A DNA stretch of 64,000 nt from CAKSHP01 sp045590935 (GCA_045590935.1 JAZNSA010000018.1:1-64000); one strand, 5' to 3'. Positions 1 through 8,734 are shown, counted from the stretch's first letter. Numbers and translations: made by a program. Notes: generated by a model not told the origin, from the sequence alone.

Positions 1-94
1 CTTTTTATCGTGCGACCACAATTTCAACTTTTATTATACCCGACCTGCACGATATGCCGCCTAAATACATACGAGTACTATTCTATCACACATT
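1..94. other. Edge segment with no recognised gene
   Basis: The first bases of the window lie 3' of the minus-strand ricT gene. They are AT-rich with no open frame, RNA gene or clear terminator that I can support. Confidence 0.5.
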
Positions 95-967
95 TTATTT
101 ATCTTCAAGCTTTTTTAAAATTTCTTCATCAATTTGCTGATTATCTTCCTTATGATTGTCTTTTAAAATTTTAACATCCTTAACATCAAATTCGGATATG
201 ACATTTTCCTTTTCGCCTTCAATGCTTACCTTCACTCTGCCTCTTAAAAGACTGACATTCGTTACAACGCCCTTACCACTCGGGGTTTTAACAATCGCCC
301 CTTGGTGCGGCGTTACTTTAAGCAAATCTTCATACGCTTCTTGCTCATATTTCAAGCAACACATAAGCCTTCCGCATATACCCGAAATTTTAGTTGGATT
401 AAGAGATAACCCTTGCTCCTTCGCCATTTTTATACTAACGGGAACAAAATCGCCCAAAAACTGCGCACAACATAAGTTGCGTCCGCATATACCAAAGCTT
501 CCGAGCATCTTTGCCTCATCCCTGACACCAATCTGCCTAAGCTCAATTCTTGTTTTAAATACCGACGCCAAATCCTTAACAAGCTCACGGAAATCAACTC
601 GCCCATCTGCCGTAAAATAAAACAAAACCTTGCTTAAATCGAACGTATACTCAACCTCAACAAGCTTCATATCAAGCTTGTGTTGCTTGATTTTTTCAAC
701 GCAAATATCAAAAGTTTCTTTTTCCTTTTTCTTATTTTCCTTTTCTCTTTCAAAATCCTGCTCCGTTGCAATTCTTAAAACCTTTTTAAGCGGCTGAACA
801 ACGCTATTCTCGCCAACCTCTCTGTTAGCAATTGCAACCTCGCCCATTTCAATCCCTCGTGCAGTTTCAACAACAACACGCATCCCCGCTTGCATTTTCA
901 ATCCCGCAGGGTCAAAATAATATATTTTTCCAACGCTCTTAAAGCGTACACCTACTATTTGTATCAT
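95..967 (-). CDS. ricT: PSP1-domain protein RicT/YaaT
   Basis: PSP1 C-terminal-domain protein. In Bacillus, RicT (YaaT) acts with RicA and RicF in an Fe-S complex that influences RNase Y-dependent mRNA processing and Spo0A phosphorelay. The protein has about 290 residues, with two cysteine-rich motifs: GICGRNLCC near residue 160 and GICGRLMCC near 197. A basic/acidic linker lies in the middle. The start is the ATG at 967, which follows an AGGAG box; an in-frame upstream start would overlap holB. It is the last gene of darA-holB-ricT, an order common in Firmicutes. The family call is firm; a role in sporulation here is inferred. Confidence 0.93.
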   Translation of the reverse strand: MIQIVGVRFKSVGKIYYFDPAGLKMQAGMRVVVETARGIEMGEVAIANREVGENSVVQPLKKVLRIATEQDFEREKENKKKEKETFDICVEKIKQHKLDMKLVEVEYTFDLSKVLFYFTADGRVDFRELVKDLASVFKTRIELRQIGVRDEAKMLGSFGICGRNLCCAQFLGDFVPVSIKMAKEQGLSLNPTKISGICGRLMCCLKYEQEAYEDLLKVTPHQGAIVKTPSGKGVVTNVSLLRGRVKVSIEGEKENVISEFDVKDVKILKDNHKEDNQQIDEEILKKLEDK

Positions 968-986
968 CAATTTTCTCCTAATTTTC

Positions 987-2012
987 TTAATCGCAATCCC
1001 AAATGCCAATAGATACGCTAAGCACTAAGGATTTAAAATTAACGTGTCTTGAAAGCATTTCCTGCGCCAAAATAATTTTTTCAACGCAATTTCTTGCCTT
1101 TGCATACGTTATACTGTTTGAAATAAGCTTCATATCGGAAATTTTATCTGCATTAACCGTTTCTGAAATTCCGCTTTTTATCTTTAATATATCCATAGCA
1201 AACGAAAGCATCAAGTCAAAAACAACTCCAAATTCCTCTCCCGTTGCTTTCTTTGAACCGCTTCCAAGCTCGTCTCGCAATTCTTCAAACGCCGCTCCCG
1301 AATTATACACGCACTTCTCATCGCTCTCACACAAAAGCGTTTTCAAAATTTCAAAAACCTTTTTCCTAAGCTCCAAAATCCTTGAGCTTGAAAAAAGCTC
1401 GTCGATACGCTTAAAAATGCCTCCGCTATAGCTTGCTGCAAATTTCGCAAGCTCCGCCATATTCGGATACTTTGTTTTAGCATAATGGATTGCTTCGCTC
1501 TCCGTCGCAGGATGGAATTTAATTATTCTGCATCTCGATTGAACCGTTGGCAAAATCTTCCCGAGCGATGATACGCATATTATAAAAACGGCATACTCCG
1601 GCGGCTCCTCTAAAACCTTTAGCATAGCATTTTGCGCCTCATTTGTAAGCGCATCGCCATCCTCAATAATATAAATCTTATATTTCGATTTAAAAGGCTT
1701 TGTATAAACATCCGAAATAACATTTCTTATTTCGCCTACGCCTATGCTTTTCTTATCAATCTGCGATAAGCTGTATTTTTTCAAATCCGGGTTATTAAAA
1801 TTGGAAAGTTGCCTGCAACTATCGCACTCACCGCACGGGCTCTTAAATTCGCTCTCACAAAGGAGAGAAGCGGCAAAATATTCCGCTGTTTCAACCTTTC
1901 CAAGCCCCGCATCTCCCTCAAAAATATACGAATGAGTTGCAAAGCCATTCTGAGCGCTCTCTGCTAATATGCGAGCAACCCTTTCGCCCTGCACAGGCAG
2001 ATTTATCGCCAT
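987..2012 (-). CDS. holB: DNA polymerase III subunit delta' (HolB)
   Basis: Clamp-loader subunit delta' of the DNA polymerase III holoenzyme, 341 residues. The AAA+ domain opens with a P-loop-like GDAGLGKV at about 33-40. The usual Ser/Thr after the lysine is Val, which fits the non-hydrolysing role of delta'. A zinc module follows (C52, C60, C63, C66). The EDGDALTNEAQNAMLKVLEE segment and the PTVQSRC sensor region are typical. Its start codon overlaps the end of darA by one base, so the genes are translationally coupled. It precedes ricT, as in other Firmicutes. Confidence 0.95.
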   Translation of the reverse strand: MAINLPVQGERVARILAESAQNGFATHSYIFEGDAGLGKVETAEYFAASLLCESEFKSPCGECDSCRQLSNFNNPDLKKYSLSQIDKKSIGVGEIRNVISDVYTKPFKSKYKIYIIEDGDALTNEAQNAMLKVLEEPPEYAVFIICVSSLGKILPTVQSRCRIIKFHPATESEAIHYAKTKYPNMAELAKFAASYSGGIFKRIDELFSSSRILELRKKVFEILKTLLCESDEKCVYNSGAAFEELRDELGSGSKKATGEEFGVVFDLMLSFAMDILKIKSGISETVNADKISDMKLISNSITYAKARNCVEKIILAQEMLSRHVNFKSLVLSVSIGIWDCD

Positions 2013-2341
2013 TATACTTTTTCAAACCTTTCAACGTCAACAACAAATATCGTTGCACCGCCAACCTCAACCTCAACAGGATAAGGAGTACAACCAGTGC
2101 CAAGACCCGACATCGGAACAGGAGTACTAACTATTTGCTTTCTTGTTTCACTCTTTTTCTTTATAATCTCAATAACAGTAGACACGTTTTGTTCGCTTGT
2201 TCCTACAAGCAAGGTCATATTACCCGATTTCAAAAATCCGCCCGTCGTAGCAAGCTTTGTAACAGAAAAACCTTGTTTATTAAGCTCTCCCATCACCTTA
2301 TTTCCATCCTCATCGTGAACAATTGCAAGTATAAGTTTCAT
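2012..2341 (-). CDS. darA: Cyclic-di-AMP receptor DarA/PstA
   Basis: PII-like c-di-AMP-binding protein (DarA/PstA, formerly DUF970), 109 residues, full length. The N-terminus MKLILAIVHDEDGNKV, the GGFLKSGNMTLLVG segment and the C-terminal strand GGATIFVVDVERFEKV are family hallmarks. It is expected to be a cytosolic trimer that senses c-di-AMP; its downstream partner is unknown in most species. A consensus-like promoter lies about 110 bp upstream. In many Firmicutes tmk precedes this gene; here it does not. Confidence 0.95.
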   Translation of the reverse strand: MKLILAIVHDEDGNKVMGELNKQGFSVTKLATTGGFLKSGNMTLLVGTSEQNVSTVIEIIKKKSETRKQIVSTPVPMSGLGTGCTPYPVEVEVGGATIFVVDVERFEKV

Positions 2342-2453
2342 AAAAAATTCCTCCTTTTCATTAGGCTTACGTCTCTATATTCTACAGTTAAAATTTTTTC
2401 AAAGCCATACGACAAATAAATAAAATTTCACTCTGCATACCTCATCCATATAT

Positions 2454-2482
2454 ATTATAACATAAAACTGCTAAAAATGCAA
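2454..2482 (-). promoter_or_regulatory. SigA-type promoter of darA-holB-ricT
   Basis: Reading the minus strand, TTGCAT and TATAAT are separated by 17 bp. This is a good housekeeping promoter for the operon. It leaves a leader of about 110 nt before darA in which I see no clear riboswitch. Confidence 0.7.
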
Positions 2483-2531
2483 GCTTTTTTGTTCAAAATC
2501 ACTCACAAAAATACTCTCTTTAATTTCTTGT

Positions 2532-3554
2532 TTATTTTCCTATCTCCAAGCTTGCAACGGCATTGAGAGTCATATCCGAAATATTTTCCTTTATAAACTC
2601 ATAATATCCGCTGCATCCAATCATTGCAGCATTATCCGTACAAAGAACAGCAGGCGGAACATAAAAACGTATATTCTTCTTTTCGCACCCGCTCCTAAAA
2701 GCCTCTCTGAGTGCGCTATTTGCCGCAACTCCACCCGCAAGCGCAACCTTATTTACACCAACCATCTCCGCCGCCCTGAGCGTATGCCCGCACAAAACCT
2801 CAACGACAGCCTCCTGAAAGCTTGCCGCAACATCTGCTTTATTATACTCCTCGCCATTCTGCTCCATTTTATGAATATAATTAATAACTGCCGTTTTAAC
2901 TCCGCTGAAGCTAAAATCAAGCTCTTGTTGCATCTTAACTCTCGGAAAATGGATTGCCTCTTTATTGCCCTCCTTTGAAAGCTTGTCTATAAGAGGTCCG
3001 CCCGGGTATCCAAGCCCTAAAACTCGCGCGATTTTGTCATACGCCTCGCCTGCCGCATCATCGCACGTTCTTCCTAAAACTTCAAATTCCGTATAGTCTT
3101 TAACATAAACAATATGACTATGACCGCCCGATGCAACAAGGCACACAAACGGAGGCTCAAGCTCCTTATCGGCAATAAAATTTGCCATTATATGCCCTCT
3201 TATATGATGCACCCCTACAAGCGGCTTCTTTTTGGCAAAAGCAAGCGCCTTTGCGCACGATACGCCAACCAAAAGTGCCCCAACAAGCCCGGGACCGTAC
3301 GTTACCGCTATCGCATCAATATCGTCAAAGGTTACCCCTGCTTCGGTGAGCGCTTCGTCAACAACCCTGTCAACCGCTTCAATATGACATCTCGATGCAA
3401 TTTCAGGAACAACTCCCCCGTACCTCTTATGTATATCAATTTGAGAATTTATTACATTAGAAAGAACCTCTCGTCCGTTTTTAACAACGGCTGCCGCCGT
3501 TTCATCGCAAGAGCTTTCTATTGCAAGAATTTTTATATCCTTCAATTTGTTCAC
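2532..3554 (-). CDS. tsaD: tRNA threonylcarbamoyladenosine synthase subunit TsaD
   Basis: TsaD (Kae1/Qri7 family, 340 residues) transfers the threonylcarbamoyl group from TC-AMP to A37 of ANN-decoding tRNAs. The ASKHA fold is visible: AIESSCDETAAAV at 11-23, the metal-binding HxxxH as H117-H121 within HHIRGH, ASGGHSH, and the C-terminal GGVAANSALR. The GTG start at 3554 overlaps the rimI stop by 4 bp. TsaC/Sua5 is three genes upstream. TsaB and TsaE, which the bacterial pathway also needs, are not in the window. Confidence 0.97.
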   Translation of the reverse strand: MNKLKDIKILAIESSCDETAAAVVKNGREVLSNVINSQIDIHKRYGGVVPEIASRCHIEAVDRVVDEALTEAGVTFDDIDAIAVTYGPGLVGALLVGVSCAKALAFAKKKPLVGVHHIRGHIMANFIADKELEPPFVCLVASGGHSHIVYVKDYTEFEVLGRTCDDAAGEAYDKIARVLGLGYPGGPLIDKLSKEGNKEAIHFPRVKMQQELDFSFSGVKTAVINYIHKMEQNGEEYNKADVAASFQEAVVEVLCGHTLRAAEMVGVNKVALAGGVAANSALREAFRSGCEKKNIRFYVPPAVLCTDNAAMIGCSGYYEFIKENISDMTLNAVASLEIGK

Positions 3555-3991
3555 CCTAATTTCTTCATCATCAACAGCGCATCCTCGCCATCATGATAAT
3601 ATCTTTTTCTAATTCCAACTTCTTCAAATCCAAACCTTCTATAAAGCTTTTTCGCAGGCTCGTTTCCGACCCTTACCTCCAAAGTCATCTCACAAGCAGC
3701 TTTAGCTTGCGCCTCCTCTATCATCCTTCCAAGCAGGCTACTGCCTACGCCGCACTCTCTGAATTCGGGATGCACAGCTATATTTGTTATCTGCGCTTCG
3801 CCGCATACAAGCCAAAATCCCCCATAGGCTATCGCCTTTTTTTCTTTACTTCGGCAAACCAGATATACCGCTTTATCATTTTCAAGCTCATTTTTAAACG
3901 ATGCCTCCGACCAAGGCTTCGGGAAGCTTTTTTGTTCAACCTCTAAAACGTCTGCAATATCTTCCTCTGTCATACAAACTATATCAAACAT
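3551..3991 (-). CDS. rimI: Ribosomal protein S18 alanine N-acetyltransferase-like GNAT (RimI)
   Basis: GNAT acetyltransferase of the RimI family, about 146 residues. The acetyl-CoA motif RECGVG and the C-terminal NEPAKKLYRRFGFEEVGIRKRYY are characteristic. It is predicted to acetylate a protein N-terminus (S18 in E. coli). The gene overlaps its neighbours on both sides, and the rimI/tsaD pairing is classic. The ATG at 3991 is preferred over the TTG one codon earlier. The substrate in this organism is assumed, not shown. Confidence 0.93.
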   Translation of the reverse strand: MFDIVCMTEEDIADVLEVEQKSFPKPWSEASFKNELENDKAVYLVCRSKEKKAIAYGGFWLVCGEAQITNIAVHPEFRECGVGSSLLGRMIEEAQAKAACEMTLEVRVGNEPAKKLYRRFGFEEVGIRKRYYHDGEDALLMMKKLG

Positions 3992-4445
3992 CAAACTCGC
4001 TCCTGATTATATCATTAGCCTTGATAAGAGCCTCATATATACGCTTCGCACAAATCCTATATATCCTCAAATCGCCTCCGTACGGGTCTTCAACATCGCC
4101 CTCCTCGCCTATATATTCCAAAAGCGTAAAAGTTTTTTCCTCTGCCGCTCCGCCAAACAAATACAAAAGCATATCCTTGTGCGCATTTGTCATAGTCAAA
4201 ATAACATCCGCCTCCGCAATTGTTCGTGCATCAACATTTTTTGCGCGGTGGTCGGTTATGTCAACATCATACTCCAAAAGCACCTTTATTGCATTGTCGT
4301 TTGCCAAGCAACCGTCCTTTGCATTCATTCCGCCTGAATATATATTCAGCTCTCCTTCTTCAACATCCTCGGTAATTTTTTTAAACAACCCCTCCGCCAT
4401 CGGCGAACGGCAAGTGTTTCCCGTACAAACAAATAAAATGTTCAT
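3984..4445 (-). CDS. ywlE: Low-molecular-weight protein arginine phosphatase (YwlE-type)
   Basis: Low-molecular-weight phosphatase, 153 residues. The P-loop near the N-terminus is CTGNTCRS, with catalytic C7 and R13. T11 is the residue that in Bacillus YwlE favours phosphoarginine over phosphotyrosine; typical tyrosine phosphatases carry Ile or Leu there. The general-acid aspartate lies in the VEDPYGGD segment. It sits between tsaC and rimI with short overlaps, so it is co-transcribed. The arginine specificity is inferred from that one residue. The arginine kinase McsB is not in the window. Confidence 0.9.
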   Translation of the reverse strand: MNILFVCTGNTCRSPMAEGLFKKITEDVEEGELNIYSGGMNAKDGCLANDNAIKVLLEYDVDITDHRAKNVDARTIAEADVILTMTNAHKDMLLYLFGGAAEEKTFTLLEYIGEEGDVEDPYGGDLRIYRICAKRIYEALIKANDIIRSEFDV

Positions 4446-5506
4446 TAATCTGTTACCTCATTTACTTTAATAATTTTATTTCCCGCTGATTTATACAATC
4501 TGTTTCTAACAGAATTTGAAAGCTCATCGCTAAAATTTATAAGTGCAAAAACGCAACTAACGCCTCTTTTATCAAACTCTCTTAAAGCCTTAAATAACCC
4601 TGCGGCATACTTTTTTGAATTATTTCCGCAATTTATATATTCATCATACTCAAAATCGGGCTTTGCCCCTTCAAAAATTCCGCAATCTAGAATTCCCAAT
4701 CTTCCGTTTTTATATTTTTCAATTATTTTTCCGAGCCTGTCAAAAGAAATATTCTTTCCGCATTCCACAACATAAACCTCTGCATCCGGTGAATAGTGAG
4801 TATATTTCATTCCGGGGCACTTCGGAACATCCGAATCATTAATTTTAACCTCAGGAAAAACAACCTCTCCTATTACCCCTTCAAGCATCTTTTTCGTTAC
4901 TCCGCCCGGCCTTAATACAACAGGGATTTGAGCCGTACAATCTATAACGGTAGACTCAATTCCTACCGCACACTCTCCCCCGTCTGCAACCGCCTCAATT
5001 TTCCCGTCCATATCGCCTACAACGTGCGCCGCCAGGGTTGGCGACGGTTTTCCCGACGTATTTGCCGAGGGCGCCGCAACAGGAACGCCCGCCTCTTTTA
5101 TTATAGCAAGGGCTATTTCATTATCAGGCATACGAATTGCAACCGTATCAAGCCCCGCACTTACCTCACTTGGAATAAGCTTCGATTTTTTCATAATAAT
5201 GCTTATAGGCCCCGGCCAAAAATTATCCATAATCAATTTTGCCTTTGGCGGAATTTCCAAAACAAGCGCCTCAACGCTTTTCATATCCGCAACGTGAACA
5301 ATAAGCGGATTGTCGGACGGCCTTCCCTTTGCGGCAAAAATTTTTTTAACGCATTTTCCGTCAAGTGCATTAGCGCCAAGCCCATATACCGTTTCCGTTG
5401 GAAATGCAACAAGTCCGCCGCATCTTAAAATTTCGCCCGCAACCTTAGCATTTTCTTCAAACAATTGCTTATTTTCAAAACTTAATAATCTCGTCAATTC
5501 ACACAT
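4445..5506 (-). CDS. tsaC: Threonylcarbamoyl-AMP synthase (Sua5/TsaC2 type)
   Basis: Makes threonylcarbamoyl-AMP from threonine, bicarbonate and ATP, the first step of t6A synthesis. The YrdC/TsaC domain covers about residues 10-205 with KGRPSDNPL, AAPSANTSG and the IESTVID segment. A Sua5 C-terminal domain follows to the end, giving the long two-domain form common in Firmicutes. It is the first gene of the operon tsaC-ywlE-rimI-tsaD and sits behind a SigA-like promoter. The start is uncertain: TTG at 5515 or ATG at 5506 lie close to the AGGAAG ribosome site. Confidence 0.95.
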   Translation of the reverse strand: MCELTRLLSFENKQLFEENAKVAGEILRCGGLVAFPTETVYGLGANALDGKCVKKIFAAKGRPSDNPLIVHVADMKSVEALVLEIPPKAKLIMDNFWPGPISIIMKKSKLIPSEVSAGLDTVAIRMPDNEIALAIIKEAGVPVAAPSANTSGKPSPTLAAHVVGDMDGKIEAVADGGECAVGIESTVIDCTAQIPVVLRPGGVTKKMLEGVIGEVVFPEVKINDSDVPKCPGMKYTHYSPDAEVYVVECGKNISFDRLGKIIEKYKNGRLGILDCGIFEGAKPDFEYDEYINCGNNSKKYAAGLFKALREFDKRGVSCVFALINFSDELSNSVRNRLYKSAGNKIIKVNEVTD

Positions 5507-5536
5507 CTTCCTCAAAGTTATAATATGTTGTTATAT

Positions 5537-5565
5537 ATTCTATCATAAGTTTGCATCTTTGACAA
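5537..5565 (-). promoter_or_regulatory. SigA-type promoter of the tsaC-ywlE-rimI-tsaD operon
   Basis: On the minus strand TTGTCA and TAGAAT are spaced by 17 bp, just upstream of tsaC. This fits a housekeeping promoter giving a short leader. Confidence 0.65.
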
Positions 5566-5737
5566 TAGAAATTTTTAAAGATTTTTATTTTTTTTATTGT
5601 AGGTTTTTTTACTTTTTTGTATTGGCTTGCAATAATAAAAAGCGTATAATGACTTTGAATTATTAATGAAACTCATAAAAAGGACGGCGTGCACATCTTT
5701 TCATTAAGAGAATAAAAAAAACAAAAGGGTTAAAAGC

Positions 5738-5806
5738 GTTACCGCCGAAATTTTTGATAAATATGAAGGCACAGTTTATATCGACGAAATAAAAATAAAC
5801 GATTAA
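5738..5806 (+). pseudogene. C-terminal remnant resembling a carbohydrate-binding module
   Basis: A short open stretch ends in EGTVYIDEIKIND and a stop codon. Tails of this kind (GxVYIDxIxI) are typical of the last beta-strand of carbohydrate-binding or jelly-roll domains. There is no start codon or ribosome site, and a stop lies about 30 bases before it, so it can only be a leftover. It is followed by a terminator. It is the first of several broken pieces around the sugar-oxidoreductase locus. The identification rests on a motif of about a dozen residues. Confidence 0.4.
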
Positions 5807-5827
5807 TTTTAAAAAAACTATAAAAGA

Positions 5828-5876
5828 AAATAGCGACAAGGATTTTTCAAAAAAGAAGCCTTATCGCTATTTTTAT
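5828..5876. terminator. Bidirectional intrinsic terminator
   Basis: A stem of AATAGCGA-AAGG against CCTT-TCGCTATT is flanked by A-runs on one side and T-runs on the other. It can serve the minus-strand oxidoreductase and the plus-strand remnant. Confidence 0.8.
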
Positions 5877-5893
5877 TGTTATTTTATAAAAAT

Positions 5894-6934
5894 TTAAAAC
5901 TTGATATATTCGCCTTTTTTACTGCTCATATATGCCGCCTCAATAATCTTTTGCGACATTATCCCATCCTCTGCGCTAACAGGCACGTCTATCTCGCCCT
6001 TAACAGCTCTTCCAAAGGCATCAATCTCTTTTGTATACATATTGCCAAGCTCAAGGTTTATCTCCAAACGCTTAATTTCATCTCGGCTCTGTCCCGCATC
6101 GTTTCCCGAAGAATCGTCGCAAACCAAAACCTCAATTTCGCCGCCTTCAACCTGAGAAATTGTACCCTGCGCAAAAATGCTTCCTTTTGTTCCGTAAAAC
6201 TCAATTTTGCACTTTGTCGCCGCATCGGGAATGTTGAAATTCGCATCAACATACATATTTGCTCCGTTTTCAAGCCTTCCTATCAAACAACCGCCGTCCT
6301 CGACATCATATTTAAAAATTTGATTGCCGACAAACCCCGCAACCTCTGTAACCTCAAGCCCCGTTATATAGCGGATAAGGTCAACGCAATGAACACCCAT
6401 ATCCATCATAGCACCGCCGCCTGAAAGCTTCATCTGCTGACGCCAGCAATTCTCCATTTCAGGATACCAACAAGTGAACTGCCCTCTTGCACTTACGATT
6501 TCGCCAATCTGCCCCGACTTTACAATTTCCCTCATCTTTTGGTGATATGTATGAAATCTCATCATAAACCCAACACCAAACTTAACCTGCTCATTTTTGC
6601 AAAACTCAGCAATTTCTTCCGCTTCTGCGCTTGTTAGTCCAACAGGTTTTTCAATAAGAATATGTTTTTTTGCCTTTGCCGCACGAAAAGCCTGCTCCTT
6701 GTGGCAAAAAACAGGAGATGCAATGTAAACCGCCTGAATTTCATCAATAGCCAAAAGGTCATCAATATTATCAAATGCATATTTTGCGCCGTATTTGTCC
6801 TTGCATCTTTCAGCCGCCTCAGGATTTGCATCCATAACCGCAACAAGCTCCGCATTTTCGCAAAGCATCATACCCGGAAGAGTTCTTCTGTCAGCAATTC
6901 CTCCGCAACCTATTACACCCCATTTTATTTTCAT
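5894..6934 (-). CDS. Gfo/Idh/MocA-family sugar oxidoreductase
   Basis: NAD(P)-dependent dehydrogenase of the Gfo/Idh/MocA family, 346 residues, probably acting on a sugar or sugar derivative in the cytosol. The Rossmann motif GCGGIA lies at 9-14 and the signature LIEKPVGLT near 92-100. The C-terminal alpha/beta domain contains the GGGAMMDMGVHCVDLIRY helix with its catalytic-type histidine. The gene is intact with a GGAGGGTGT ribosome site. Neighbours on the upstream side are a 42-codon ORF, a broken YesU-like gene and an MFS transporter, so it looks like a survivor of a glycan catabolic set. The substrate is unknown. Confidence 0.9.
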   Translation of the reverse strand: MKIKWGVIGCGGIADRRTLPGMMLCENAELVAVMDANPEAAERCKDKYGAKYAFDNIDDLLAIDEIQAVYIASPVFCHKEQAFRAAKAKKHILIEKPVGLTSAEAEEIAEFCKNEQVKFGVGFMMRFHTYHQKMREIVKSGQIGEIVSARGQFTCWYPEMENCWRQQMKLSGGGAMMDMGVHCVDLIRYITGLEVTEVAGFVGNQIFKYDVEDGGCLIGRLENGANMYVDANFNIPDAATKCKIEFYGTKGSIFAQGTISQVEGGEIEVLVCDDSSGNDAGQSRDEIKRLEINLELGNMYTKEIDAFGRAVKGEIDVPVSAEDGIMSQKIIEAAYMSSKKGEYIKF

Positions 6935-6949
6935 AATAACACCCTCCTT

Positions 6950-7078
6950 TTATCTGCCTTCCTGCATCAAAAATCTGTTGATTTCCATCAAATCGTGGGC
7001 GTTATAGTTTTCTCCCACTGCCGCCCTTGGCACCTTTGTAGCGCCTGTGTTGTACCTAAAATCTGTTGCTTTTTCCAT
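6950..7078 (-). CDS. Small 42-residue ORF with strong ribosome site
   Basis: An ATG at 7078 is preceded by a perfect AAGGAGG box at good spacing and runs 42 codons to a stop 16 bp before the oxidoreductase start. The peptide begins MEKATDFRYNTGATKVP and ends EINRFLMQEGR. I do not recognise it. It could be a real small protein. It could also be the joined N- and C-terminal ends of a larger enzyme after an internal deletion, as seen in the neighbouring YesU-like gene. The second reading fits the state of the locus. Confidence 0.45.
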   Translation of the reverse strand: MEKATDFRYNTGATKVPRAAVGENYNAHDLMEINRFLMQEGR

Positions 7079-7127
7079 AATAAATTCCTCCTTAATATTC
7101 TGGTGTATATTTTTGAATAAATTCTTC

Positions 7128-7437
7128 TCAATAAATTTTTCTGATTTCGATGTTCTTAATCATAAGCTTCGTACAATATGCGGAAAAACCGATATGTCCG
7201 CCCTCAATCGGATTTGGATCAATAAGCTCATCATTACATCATCTTTATAAAACTCTTTACTAAAAAGAATTCCACCCTTACTTTCAGACTCTTCTCCAAT
7301 AAGCCTCCCATCCTCAAAGTACCAATTTCCACTTTTTACGTCCCAATACTTCTGCCAATCCTCCGACGGAGAATATTTTAACAAAATCGGCGATTTGTCA
7401 ACAATAACCTTTTACCTAAAAGACGTATTTCCTGCAT
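7128..7437 (-). pseudogene. Broken YesU-like (DUF1961) gene
   Basis: Three in-order pieces of one protein are visible. From the ATG at 7437 (ribosome site GGAGAG) the frame reads MQEIRLLGK. After a one-base slip in an A-run near 7411-7415 it continues as KVIVDKSPIL, and on through the typical WDVKSGNWYFEDGRLIGEE. At about 7238 the middle of the protein is missing. The end resumes in another frame as DPNPIEGGHIGF followed by MIKNIEIRKIY and a stop. The pattern GNWYxEDGxLxGE with a terminal GGHIGF resembles YesU/DUF1961 lectin-like proteins of pectin-type loci. Normal members are about 200 residues, so roughly half is deleted. Confidence 0.7.
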
Positions 7438-7453
7438 CCCTTCACTCTCCTTT

Positions 7454-8734
7454 TCATTTTTTGAAAAAGCTTTTCCAAAGCGGACTTGCCGCAAAGCTGA
7501 ATATCATTGCACTAACTACTAAAATAATCCACAAAACTATAACCGTAGTCCAACCATAGTTTTCCGCCAAAACTCCAAAGCCTATATTTGCCGCAACTCC
7601 GCCAAACGATGCAACGGCGTTCAAAACTGCCGCAACGCTACCCGCTTTGTTGTACTTTGCAAAGCTTGAAGGAATTATAACATTTATAAATTGATGCCCC
7701 GCATACATCATAGTTGTTACAATTGTCAAAAGCAAAATGATTATTGCTATATGTATCTTTCCGATAAGAAGCAAAAGAATCGTAAACGGCATTGCAAGCA
7801 AAAAACACATTCCGTATGTCAAAACGGGGCTTTTAATTCTTTTTGGATACAACCAGCTTGCAATAAATATACCCGCTAAATTAATAATCAACAAAACAGT
7901 CGTCAGCACGCTCACAAAGCTTGCCGAAACTCCATAAACATCTATAATCATTGTTGGAAGCCACGATTTTAATCCCATATCCAACGCCGTTCTGTTTAGC
8001 GACGGAACAAGCAAAACCAAAACTCCGCTCAATGCCAAAATCTTTCCGAAGCCCATCATTTTTTCTTTTTTGCCACCGTTTTCTCTCTTTTCGTTTAAAA
8101 ACTTTTTTGTCGCTTCAATATTCATGTTCACAATTTCATTTAGCGGCTTTCTGTTTTTGTTTACAACAAACGCCCACATCGCAAGGCACATTGCAATTGC
8201 CGCCGAGGACACCCAAAACAACATCTGCCAACCTGAAATTTTCAAAACAATTGCCGCAATCAAATAATTTGTAATCATTCCAACGCAATAGGAAAAAGAA
8301 ATATAAATCATTGCTTTTCGCCTATGCTCAGGCAATAAATACTCTGAAATAATTCTCAGAACCGCAGGCCATATTGCAAACTGAATAAGCCCACACAAGC
8401 TCCAAAGGATAAGCATTGTCCAAAAGCTTTTAGCCATAGCCATTCCCGCCAAAATTACAATCGTTCCGATTAATGTCATATAAATAAGCTTAACAGGGGA
8501 AACCTTGTCAACTATTCCAACCCCCAACAGCTGCATTCCGCCGTAAAAGAGATAAAATCCCCCGTTTATAAACCCCGCAGCAGATTTGGAAAACATTCCC
8601 TCTCCTACAATAACGGCAATAGATGCCGAATAAGCGCTTTTCGTCATTGAAATTACTGCATATATTATAAAGCTCGCTATAAACATAAAAAAGCTTGCTT
8701 TTTCTTCCTCTGTATACTTTGAAAACAATTTCAT
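7454..8734 (-). CDS. MFS transporter (organophosphate/sugar-phosphate-like)
   Basis: Major facilitator protein, 426 residues, about 12 hydrophobic segments with a central cytoplasmic loop (residues about 190-225). The N-terminal half resembles GlpT/UhpT-like carriers: ITKSAYSASIAVIVGEGMFSKSAAGFINGGFYLFYG, written here in family terms as the first helices, and a PEHRRKAM loop between helices 4 and 5. It is intact and lies in the decayed sugar locus between the YesU-like pseudogene and another fragment. The probable substrate is a sugar or sugar acid. The specificity cannot be read from the sequence. Confidence 0.85.
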   Translation of the reverse strand: MKLFSKYTEEEKASFFMFIASFIIYAVISMTKSAYSASIAVIVGEGMFSKSAAGFINGGFYLFYGGMQLLGVGIVDKVSPVKLIYMTLIGTIVILAGMAMAKSFWTMLILWSLCGLIQFAIWPAVLRIISEYLLPEHRRKAMIYISFSYCVGMITNYLIAAIVLKISGWQMLFWVSSAAIAMCLAMWAFVVNKNRKPLNEIVNMNIEATKKFLNEKRENGGKKEKMMGFGKILALSGVLVLLVPSLNRTALDMGLKSWLPTMIIDVYGVSASFVSVLTTVLLIINLAGIFIASWLYPKRIKSPVLTYGMCFLLAMPFTILLLLIGKIHIAIIILLLTIVTTMMYAGHQFINVIIPSSFAKYNKAGSVAAVLNAVASFGGVAANIGFGVLAENYGWTTVIVLWIILVVSAMIFSFAASPLWKSFFKK

